Origin: Muribaculaceae bacterium
Lineage (GTDB): Bacteria > Bacteroidota > Bacteroidia > Bacteroidales > Muribaculaceae
DNA: 64,000 bases
Direction of reading: 5' to 3'
Assembly (NCBI GenBank): GCA_029058745.1
Contig: JAIDXM010000022.1
Span: 1-64,000, forward strand
In this document: positions 56,024 to 64,000 of the stretch, in pieces
How the letters are laid out: the number at the start of each line of letters is the position of its first letter
Position numbering within the stretch: the first letter of the stretch is position 1
Notes under the pieces: generated by a model
The model's input: only the letters and a program-made list of their open reading frames with translations
Told to the model about the DNA's origin: nothing
The model's database searches: none
Position numbers and translations under genes: made by a program

Positions 56024-58111
56024 TCACCATCCCGGATTCTGGATAAGACCATAACCCTTGTTGATCTCATCCTGCGGGAAGGGGAACATAAGCCACTTCT
56101 TTACCTCGTCGGAGTTCGGATCCTTACCCCAGAGTGCACGCTTGCCCTGCTGGAGCTCGAACACCTCATACTCGAAACGTGCAGGCTCGGTCATACCGCT
56201 GTTCTTGTCGTCACCGAAATAGGGTGAGTTACGACGAATCCACTGGTTCTGTGAGTTCTGAATCATACGGAAAGTAGCCATACCGTGGAGAGGCTTAACC
56301 ATCCAGTCGGTGCGGCGGCGACGGACCATGTCGATGTAACGGGCATTGGTCATACCAAGCTCACACGCACGCTCACGAAGAATCTCCTCGATAAGATTCT
56401 CCTTGTTGGTAGAAAGCTGCTTGCTGGAGTTGTAGCTTGAGTTGATGCTCTTCATACCCACACGCGCCCTGACAAGGTCAACTTGCGCGATAGCATCAGA
56501 GAGACGATTATTCTCAGCAAGACACTCGGCATACATGAGAATCATGTCAGGAATTGTCAACACATTCCAGTGCATATTGGGGTCACGGTGCCACTCAATC
56601 TGGTTAAGCACATACTTGTATGCCGCGAAACCGGTGGGGCAATAAGATGTAAGAGACTCAACAAGAGTATTATCGGTGGGATGCTTCACACATTGGCCGG
56701 CATTCTGACCGCCAACCCAAAGCTCCATGATGTTGCCGGCGGCTACACCGTCGGGCGACTGGAGCGCGAGGTTCTCGAGAGTTCCGGATACGGTAGCGTT
56801 CTCATATAGACGCGGGTCACGTGAGTATGTCTTGCGGAAACCGCCACGCACCGCAGTATATGTATAGAACAACTTGTCATATGTGCCGGAGAGACATGTC
56901 AGGACATTCCATACTGAGCCGTCCTTGCCGGTAGAGGTTCCTGCGGCTTTCATATCTTTCTCACGATCGAACGGTGAGCCGTCGCTCCACGGGAACATCT
57001 CGATGTATTCGAGGGTAGGATGGTTGTTCGAACGGTTAACCGACCATGTGTTCCAGTTAAGCCAGCTGTAGGCGCCCTGTGTACCATAGATGCCGGCCAC
57101 CTTTGTCCAATGGATATTCTCGGGGCTGTCGTCAAACATATAGCCGCGACGGTAGGCGAGACGATATCCGTCGAGGGTCTTCGCAGTTGCCTGATAGAGG
57201 TGGTAATATTCACCGTTCTTGCGGTTCTCCTCCCAGAAATCCTCAAATGCGTCAAGTGCACGCTTCCAACGGCTCTGGTCGAAGTTTCCATACCACACAA
57301 GATTTTTTTCGATGGCCTCGGAAGCCCCGCTCATATAAGGCGTATTGGTGTTGTAATGGGGAGAAGCTGCAAGCCAGAGCACCTGTGCCTTGAGAGCCAT
57401 AACACCGGCCTTTGTCCAACGTCCGGTCTGGAGTGAACTTGACTCGGCGTCATTGCCGTTATAAGCCCAATAGAGGTCATCTTTCGCTTCGTCACACCAC
57501 CTTACGATGGCATTGACAGTCTCCTCGAAAGTAGCACGCTCCCCTACTCCGTTGCCTGCATCGCTGAGGGTGTTCTCTATGATCGGGAGACCACCGTAAT
57601 GAGGGAGAAGGAGTGAGTAAGCGTATGCCTGAAGAGCCTTGGCCTGAGCCACGATATAACGCTTCCTCTTGTCGGTCATGTTGGGAACCCTGTCAATGTT
57701 CTCCTTAATCAGCGAAACAAGGTGAACTGTCTCCCACACATAATCATTGGTGAAAGAGAGCAGTGGATCCTCTTTCGACGAGAATGTGCCGGAATAATAG
57801 GAAGTCCATACCTTGCAGTTCGACCAATGCATCTGGTAGAGGTCGGTCAAAGCGTCGAGTTTGCCGTTATAGGGACTCGCTGCCTGGTTCTTTTCCGTAT
57901 TGTTGTATGGAAGTCCGTAGTATTGTTTGTTGTAGATACCGGTCAGCAACTGGTTCACGTAATCCGGATTTGCGAAAATACTGTCCAGATTGATGGTGCC
58001 GCCGGGAGCCTTGTTCAGGAAGTCATCGCCGAACTGCACCTCATCCGTACAGCCGGTTACGGCCATACCTGCCAATATCATTGCGAATATGCTGTGAAAT
58101 GCTTTCTTCAT
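56024..58111 (-). CDS. SusD/RagB-family lipoprotein
   Basis: Lipobox VTGCTD; LTIPDMILMYAECLAENNRLSDAI; LREREACELG-like motif (ILRERACELGMTNARYIDMVRRRR); C-terminal LIQNPGW. Confidence 0.93.
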   Translation of the reverse strand: MKKAFHSIFAMILAGMAVTGCTDEVQFGDDFLNKAPGGTINLDSIFANPDYVNQLLTGIYNKQYYGLPYNNTEKNQAASPYNGKLDALTDLYQMHWSNCKVWTSYYSGTFSSKEDPLLSFTNDYVWETVHLVSLIKENIDRVPNMTDKRKRYIVAQAKALQAYAYSLLLPHYGGLPIIENTLSDAGNGVGERATFEETVNAIVRWCDEAKDDLYWAYNGNDAESSSLQTGRWTKAGVMALKAQVLWLAASPHYNTNTPYMSGASEAIEKNLVWYGNFDQSRWKRALDAFEDFWEENRKNGEYYHLYQATAKTLDGYRLAYRRGYMFDDSPENIHWTKVAGIYGTQGAYSWLNWNTWSVNRSNNHPTLEYIEMFPWSDGSPFDREKDMKAAGTSTGKDGSVWNVLTCLSGTYDKLFYTYTAVRGGFRKTYSRDPRLYENATVSGTLENLALQSPDGVAAGNIMELWVGGQNAGQCVKHPTDNTLVESLTSYCPTGFAAYKYVLNQIEWHRDPNMHWNVLTIPDMILMYAECLAENNRLSDAIAQVDLVRARVGMKSINSSYNSSKQLSTNKENLIEEILRERACELGMTNARYIDMVRRRRTDWMVKPLHGMATFRMIQNSQNQWIRRNSPYFGDDKNSGMTEPARFEYEVFELQQGKRALWGKDPNSDEVKKWLMFPFPQDEINKGYGLIQNPGW

Positions 58112-58143
58112 GATTGATTTTTTTCTTTTTTCGATAATACAAA

Positions 58144-61100
58144 TTAGAAACCTACCTTAAGACCGATAGTATAAGTGCGGGTCAAAGGATAGTCCGGCGA
58201 GCTGGACGCACGGTTCTCCGGGTCGCCCCATTTGTACTTCGAGAATGTGAAAAGGTTATAACCGCTCAACGAGAGCTGGAGATTCTTGATGCCGATAGTC
58301 TTCATCCAAGGCATATCGAAATCATAGGCAACCTGGAGCGACTTGCATCGGATATAGCTTGCATCCTTCTCCCAGAGGGTAGAGTTCGCATATGTGTGCG
58401 AAGTGTAGGCGAGAGTCGGACGTGGATATTCCGCGTTGCGGTTCTCGTTGGACCAGCTGTCGTAGAGGTGAGTCTTCAGAAGTCCACCCTGGCCGTCGCC
58501 GGTAGCGTTATAGAATGGGGTGCGGAATGCTCCGGAGATGCTGCGGGTAACGTCCCAAGCGCCTGTGAACTGAGCCGCGAGGCTGATGCCTCTCCAACCG
58601 AAACCGAAGTTGAGACCGGCGATGAAACGCGGGTCATCGGTCTTGCCGAGTTCAAGGCTATAGTCATTGCTGTCAATCTTGCCGTCGCCGTTAAGGTCAA
58701 CATAGATGGGGTCACCATAGTTAAGCTGGCTATTTGACTTGAGCTGTGCCGGAATCGGCTCGCCATACTGCGCGAGATACCTCTCGTCGGCAGTCTCGTC
58801 ATAATAACCCCAGAACTGGAGCTGCGAACGTGAGCCGATACGGTGGCCGGCAGTCTTCATATAGTCGTAGCTTTGGGGTGCCTGTCCGTCCTGTATAATC
58901 TTATTGTCATTGTACGATAGGTTGAAACGAGCCCAGTAGCTGAAATCCTTGCCAATCATGTCATTCCAGCCGATACTGAGTTCCCATCCCCAGCTGTCAA
59001 CGATACCATAGTTGGTCATAGCGGGGGTATATCCGAGAATTGCGGGAGCCGCGTAGTTCTGGAGCAAAATGTCGGTACGGTGCTCACGATAGTAGTCGAA
59101 GCTACCTTTGAGGCGGTCGTTGAAGAACTGGATATCTATACCATAATTCTGCTTGACAGCCTTCTCCCAAGTCACATCCGGATTGTTTTTCTGCATCTCC
59201 CAAGCGCCAAGCTGGGTAGCGTAGCCACCGTTGCCGGTACCGAAATTATAGCCATAAGGATTCTCGCTCGTGGGACGTTCGAGAAGCGCGCCGCCATTCA
59301 CACCGAACGGGTCGGCGAGATACATAAATCGGCTACCGCCCACCTTGTCGTTACCTACCTTACCGAGAGTGGCACGGAGCTTAAGGAACGAGAGATAAGG
59401 ATTGAGGCCCTCCATGAATTTCTCGTTGGAGACAACCCACCCGATTGAACCTGCCGGGAATGCGCCGAAACGCTTGCCGGGTGCGAAGTTCTCGGAACCG
59501 TTGTAACCGAAGTTGACCTCAGCGAGGTAACGGTTGTCATAAGAATATGTGACACGGCCAACGAAACCTACATAGCCACGGGCAATATCGGAATAGGTGG
59601 AAGGATAATAGTTCTTGCTCTGGTTGTAGAGGGCAAGGGCGGTAAGGCTGTTCAAGCCGAAGTCGCGGTTCCAGCTGAGACCGGCCTCCATATACCAATC
59701 ACGCCATTTGCTTGTAGCGTCAGACTTCTCTGAATAAGTGGGAGCATCCTCGAACGTCTCAGTGATGAATGCAAGAGTGCCGTCGGGCATCATACGGGGA
59801 GTCACAGTACCTGCAGATGAGGTAAGTGTCTTCTGCTGTGAGAAACCACTGTTGTAGGATCCCTTCACGGTAAGCAAGAGGTTCTTGGTGATGATGTCAA
59901 GTTTCTGCTTAACAATAAGGTCGGTGTTGATAGTATTTGCCGTAGTATGGTAAGCACCCGGCTGATAGGTGACATAGGTCATCGGGTGTGAACCGGTGAA
60001 CGGAAGCGTCACTGAATGGGGATTACCCTCCGCGTCATACTCGATGTTATAGTCAGCATCGGTATTGGTACGGATGAAACGGCCCTGCTCGTCAAAACCG
60101 GGAGAAGAGAACGGAGTCGCGGCATACACAGCCTTCACCATACCGCTCGCGCCCTGACCTGTGCGAGGCTTCGCGGAGTTGTCAATCTTACCTGCCACAT
60201 TCACGCTGATGGTGGTGGTGGGGGTGGCGCTGATGTCGAGGTTCGAACGGTAGTTGAAACGGTTGTAACGGTAGTCGAACGCGAAATCATCGCGGCCATA
60301 CTGGTCGAAGATACCGTCCTGGCTGAAGAAACCGGCCGAGATAAAGTAGCGAACCTTGTTGTTACCGCCGGAGATGTTGACGTTGTGCTGTTGCTGGAGT
60401 GTCACCTTCTTAAAGATATAGTCTGTCCAACGGATATTCGGGAAACGAATCTTGTCAATCGGGTTATCAGAAGAGAATCTGGAGATGATATCATCCGAGA
60501 ACAGGGCACTACCACCGTCACTTTCGCTCATATAATTATAGAACCTGGCATACTCTATTGAGTTGGCCATTTCAATGAGCTTTGTGGGAGACTGGCCTGA
60601 GAAGTTGAGCGAAACGTCGATTTTCGCCTTACCCTCCTGGCCACGCTTGGTAGTCACAAGTATGACACCGTTGGCACCGCGCACACCGAACACGGCTGTC
60701 GCGGATGCGTCCTTAAGAACGGAGATAGACTCGATTTCATTGGGGTCGATGTCCCACATGTCGCGCTCCACGCCATCCACCTGGATAAGAGGCTTGGAGT
60801 CAACCCAGGTGGCCTTACCACGCACGAAAATGTCAGCGGCGTCAGAACCCGGCTCACCGGAATACTGCACGGTTGACACACCTGAGAGCTGACCGGCGAG
60901 GACGTTGGTGACGGAGCTGACCGGAGTGCGGGTGATGTCTTCATTCTTGATTGAAGAAACCGCACCTGTCATAGTCACTTTCTTCTGCACGCCGTAGGCC
61001 ACAACCTCAACGGCTTCGAGCGAGGTCGCTCCCGATTTCATGGTGATGGTCATGCCGTTTTCGGCAGTCACCGTCATGGGGTCGTAACCTACATAAGAAA

Positions 61101-61359
61101 CCCTAAGCTTTGCGCCGGGCTTGCACTTGATTGAGAAGTTACCATCGATGTCGGTGGCGGTGCCTATGGTGGTGCCTTCCACAAGTACGGTGGCGCCAAT
61201 CAGTGCTTCGCCCGTGTCATCGATAACGGTACCCTTCAGAACTGTGTCTTGCGCACTGGCCGATACAACTGCAAACAGACACAGAAGACTTGCAAGAAGC
61301 CACCTGCATCCACGCAGCCGGACCAATGCCGACATAAATAGACTGCGATCGTCTTTCAT
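58144..61359 (-). CDS. SusC/RagA-family TonB-dependent transporter
   Basis: LKGTVIDDTGEALIGATVLVEGTTIGTATDIDGNFSI; SISVLKDASATAVFGVRGANGVILVTTKRG. Confidence 0.97.
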   Translation of the reverse strand: MKDDRSLFMSALVRLRGCRWLLASLLCLFAVVSASAQDTVLKGTVIDDTGEALIGATVLVEGTTIGTATDIDGNFSIKCKPGAKLRVSYVGYDPMTVTAENGMTITMKSGATSLEAVEVVAYGVQKKVTMTGAVSSIKNEDITRTPVSSVTNVLAGQLSGVSTVQYSGEPGSDAADIFVRGKATWVDSKPLIQVDGVERDMWDIDPNEIESISVLKDASATAVFGVRGANGVILVTTKRGQEGKAKIDVSLNFSGQSPTKLIEMANSIEYARFYNYMSESDGGSALFSDDIISRFSSDNPIDKIRFPNIRWTDYIFKKVTLQQQHNVNISGGNNKVRYFISAGFFSQDGIFDQYGRDDFAFDYRYNRFNYRSNLDISATPTTTISVNVAGKIDNSAKPRTGQGASGMVKAVYAATPFSSPGFDEQGRFIRTNTDADYNIEYDAEGNPHSVTLPFTGSHPMTYVTYQPGAYHTTANTINTDLIVKQKLDIITKNLLLTVKGSYNSGFSQQKTLTSSAGTVTPRMMPDGTLAFITETFEDAPTYSEKSDATSKWRDWYMEAGLSWNRDFGLNSLTALALYNQSKNYYPSTYSDIARGYVGFVGRVTYSYDNRYLAEVNFGYNGSENFAPGKRFGAFPAGSIGWVVSNEKFMEGLNPYLSFLKLRATLGKVGNDKVGGSRFMYLADPFGVNGGALLERPTSENPYGYNFGTGNGGYATQLGAWEMQKNNPDVTWEKAVKQNYGIDIQFFNDRLKGSFDYYREHRTDILLQNYAAPAILGYTPAMTNYGIVDSWGWELSIGWNDMIGKDFSYWARFNLSYNDNKIIQDGQAPQSYDYMKTAGHRIGSRSQLQFWGYYDETADERYLAQYGEPIPAQLKSNSQLNYGDPIYVDLNGDGKIDSNDYSLELGKTDDPRFIAGLNFGFGWRGISLAAQFTGAWDVTRSISGAFRTPFYNATGDGQGGLLKTHLYDSWSNENRNAEYPRPTLAYTSHTYANSTLWEKDASYIRCKSLQVAYDFDMPWMKTIGIKNLQLSLSGYNLFTFSKYKWGDPENRASSSPDYPLTRTYTIGLKVGF

Positions 61360-61530
61360 GATGAGTTGTTTAATTTAAGTATAGAAATTATTTATGGAGT
61401 TTTTGATTCGTTGGTTGTTTGCCACACACGCGGCACCGCAGACACCGTCTCCGACAGGCGGCTACGATTCACGACACTAACCGGGCATCGCTGAGAGAGG
61501 GAGGTTTGAGACTTTTCATGTCGCTTCGAC

Positions 61531-61564
61531 TTTAAGTTGTTTGTTGTTTTAAGTTGTTTGTTGT
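61531..61564. repeat. 17-bp direct repeat x2 in the susC leader
   Basis: tttaagttgtttgttgt twice. Confidence 0.8.
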
Positions 61565-61628
61565 TTTTATGATTATTTGATACCAACAGGGGGGTAACCC
61601 GGCTGTGCATTCAATTCTTTTAACATGG

Positions 61629-61660
61629 CAAAATTACATTATCTCGTCCAAAAGAACAAA
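61629..61660 (-). promoter_or_regulatory. Promoter candidate for the SusC/D operon
   Basis: Minus strand TTTG - 20 nt - TAATTTTG, matching the Bacteroidota consensus. Confidence 0.6.
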
Positions 61661-61758
61661 TGTTTTTATTTCATTTAACATCGTTTTTCTGTCAATCCAT
61701 TCTAAAAAGCGGTGAAACAGACTATTTCATCGGTCCAATTAGCATCTCCGGAGGCCTT

Positions 61759-64000
61759 TCAATGCCCTTCCCTATGCTTTTTGAAATACTGGGTCGGCGA
61801 CATCCCATACTCATCCTTGAACGCTCCGCGATAGTGTTCCGGGCTGTTGAAACCTGTCTTGAACGCTATTTCCGTGACATTGTAATCACGCGACAGCAGC
61901 AGCTCCACGCTCTTCCGCAATTTGAATTTCTTAACATAGTCGGCCGGCGGCATCCCGGTCAGCACTTTCACCTTCCGGTAGAGGGTGGAATGGCTCATGT
62001 TCATGTTGTCGGTCAGGAATGCCATGTCGAGCTTTACTATGCTCAGGTTCTCACCTATGATGTGGTCGAGTTTCTCCAGGAACTCCCTGTCGAGTCGGCT
62101 GAGCCTCGGCACACCCACGGCGGCTTCGGCAACCTCAGGAACTGACCCTCCTTCCACGGTGACGACTTCCCCGCATCCCGATTCAGCCGCGTCCGCACTC
62201 GCAACGACGGGTAGCGACTCCGGGGCTGTAGCCGGAGCCTCCGCGACTACGGGCGCGGCGACACTGCACATTATCAGGCGAGACAGCCGTTTGCGCCCTT
62301 CAAGGAGATTCACCACCCTCGCCTTCAGCAGGCGCGCGCTGAAGGGCTTGGTGATATACGAGTCGGCCCCGCTCTCATATCCCTCCTCCTTGTCGTTGAT
62401 GGTGTCCTTGGCTGTGAGGAGTATCACGGGGATATGGGATGTGCGGATATCCTCCTTGAGGCTCCGGCATAGCTGGATGCCGTCCATGCCGGGCATCATG
62501 ATATCGCTTATGACGATGTCGGGCATATTGCCGAGCGCAAGCTCAAGGCCCTCATTGCCGTCGGCCGCGCACAACACGGTGAAATCATCCTTGAATGACT
62601 CACTTATGTAATTGCGAATCTCGGCATTATCCTCAACGACAAGAATCACCTGCCGGTTGCCGTCCTTTCCGGCACCTTCATCTATCAGCAGGTCTTCTGC
62701 CACCGACTTGTCCGGCTCCTTGTGTTCTGCCTCCGGATAAATCTCGTTGACCCTTATAAGGAAACTGAATGTAGAACCGACCCCGAGACGGCTCTCCACC
62801 TTGAGCAGACCCTTGTGGAGGTCGGAAAGCGATTTAACCAGGGCGAGCCCGATTCCGGTGCCCGAGGCCTGATGTTTCCCTTTCGCTTGGAAATAGCGGT
62901 CGTAGATGCGGGGAAGCATCTCCGCGTCTATGCCATAGCCTGTGTCTTCCACCGAGATGCGGGCATATTGCTCGTCTCCTTCCATCACTGCGTCGAGCGA
63001 CAGACGTATATGGCCGTTGGCCGTGTATTTTATCGCGTTGGAGATAAAGTTGTTGACTATCGTGGTGATTATCTCCCTGTCGAAATAGACAGGCGTGTTC
63101 AGTTTCTCCACCGAGAGCTGGAATTCCACCTTGTCGTTCTTATAGAGTTCCTTATATCTCAGGCCAATCTCCGTGATGAGGTCCGGAAGGCTCCCTTTCA
63201 TCACCATCAGTTCCTTGTTCTGCGTCTCCGTCTTGCGGAATTCCATTATCTGGTTGATGAGATTCAGAAGACGTATCGAGCTTCCATGAATACCTTTCAC
63301 CTTCGATATCACTGACTCCGGAAGGGTGTCATCGTGGCAGAGGTCTTCAAGGGGGCCTATGATGAGAGTGAGGGGAGTGCGCAGTTCATGGGCGATATTC
63401 GTGTAGAAGCGCATCCGCTCGTTGTTGAGGTCCTGCTCGTCCTGACGCTGTTTGCGTTCAAGTTCGAGCGTGCGGCCCTGTATCTCCATACGGTTGTGGA
63501 GGTGGAGACGGCGGCGATACATATACATCGCGAAAATCACAACCCCCACGGCCACCACTCCATATATAAGGAGCGCATACCACGACAGCCATATGGGCGA
63601 GCCCACCTGGATGCGCACAACGAGGATGTCTTCATCGTTCCACTCCCCGTTTTTCATTCGGGCACGCAGCCTGAGCTTATATTTATGACCTCCCGGAAGA
63701 CTCTTGAAGTTGAGTTCATCGGTGTTGCCGATAAACTGCCAGTCCTTGTCGAGGTTCTCAAGCATATAGGAATATTCTATTTTCGAAGCCTCCGCATAAT
63801 TATCGACCGTGAAACGGATTCTGACCGAGTTCTTGTCGTAAGGGACATAATATACCCCCTTGTTTTTCGCTACAAGATTAATCTTATCGTCGGAATCGAC
63901 ACTCTCGAAGCTCACGAGCTGAAGCCGGGGATAGAAATGCGACTCATTGACCGACTGGCGGTTGAACTGGCTGAGACCTCCTATTGAACCCCAGTATATC
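61759..64000 (-). CDS. Hybrid two-component system (HTCS) regulator, 5' end outside the window
   Basis: Y_Y_Y domain; FYTNIAHELRTPLTLIIGPLEDL; DTGYGIDAEMLPRIYDRYFQAKG; receiver DIVISDIMMPGMDGIQLC; C-terminal AraC HTH; frame stays open to 64000 with propeller-like YWGSIGGLSQFNRQ. Confidence 0.95.
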   Translation of the reverse strand, partial: IYWGSIGGLSQFNRQSVNESHFYPRLQLVSFESVDSDDKINLVAKNKGVYYVPYDKNSVRIRFTVDNYAEASKIEYSYMLENLDKDWQFIGNTDELNFKSLPGGHKYKLRLRARMKNGEWNDEDILVVRIQVGSPIWLSWYALLIYGVVAVGVVIFAMYMYRRRLHLHNRMEIQGRTLELERKQRQDEQDLNNERMRFYTNIAHELRTPLTLIIGPLEDLCHDDTLPESVISKVKGIHGSSIRLLNLINQIMEFRKTETQNKELMVMKGSLPDLITEIGLRYKELYKNDKVEFQLSVEKLNTPVYFDREIITTIVNNFISNAIKYTANGHIRLSLDAVMEGDEQYARISVEDTGYGIDAEMLPRIYDRYFQAKGKHQASGTGIGLALVKSLSDLHKGLLKVESRLGVGSTFSFLIRVNEIYPEAEHKEPDKSVAEDLLIDEGAGKDGNRQVILVVEDNAEIRNYISESFKDDFTVLCAADGNEGLELALGNMPDIVISDIMMPGMDGIQLCRSLKEDIRTSHIPVILLTAKDTINDKEEGYESGADSYITKPFSARLLKARVVNLLEGRKRLSRLIMCSVAAPVVAEAPATAPESLPVVASADAAESGCGEVVTVEGGSVPEVAEAAVGVPRLSRLDREFLEKLDHIIGENLSIVKLDMAFLTDNMNMSHSTLYRKVKVLTGMPPADYVKKFKLRKSVELLLSRDYNVTEIAFKTGFNSPEHYRGAFKDEYGMSPTQYFKKHREGH

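Noticed and set aside
1-64000. rRNA or tRNA genes
   Set aside because: None recognised by eye; a tRNAscan/Infernal run would be needed to exclude them fully.

Overview
64-kb window from a Bacteroidota (Bacteroidales-like) chromosome, read without database searches. (1) Positions 1-8850 hold a compact plus-strand operon: two Hsp70/actin-like ATPase-fold proteins (the first preceded by a Gln-rich repeat and a T7 tract that breaks the upstream frame), a zinc-ribbon P-loop GTPase, a large GTPase-associated GAP1-like protein, and an SH3b/multi-TM/zinc-ribbon GTPase. This is a candidate membrane-linked GTPase signalling or conflict system and the best candidate for an under-described system here. 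(2) A VKOR-type oxidoreductase with a C39-like N-terminus that lacks the catalytic Cys, overlapped by an unlisted 46-aa ORF with a Gly-Gly motif. (3) Positions 10.2-64 kb hold a very large pectin/rhamnogalacturonan-type polysaccharide utilisation region: GH88, GH43, GH97, heparinase II/III-like, beta-helix GH, alginate-lyase-like, GH2, a triple CE12-like esterase, two PL11 enzymes (one fused to autotransporter-type repeats), three SusC/D pairs and four regulators. (4) A RAYT (Y1 HUH transposase) gene with an unusual C-terminal domain, plus dispersed 7-3-7 palindromes, several preceded by GTAG, which look like a Bacteroidota REP family. No rRNA, tRNA or CRISPR array was recognised. All family calls are by eye.
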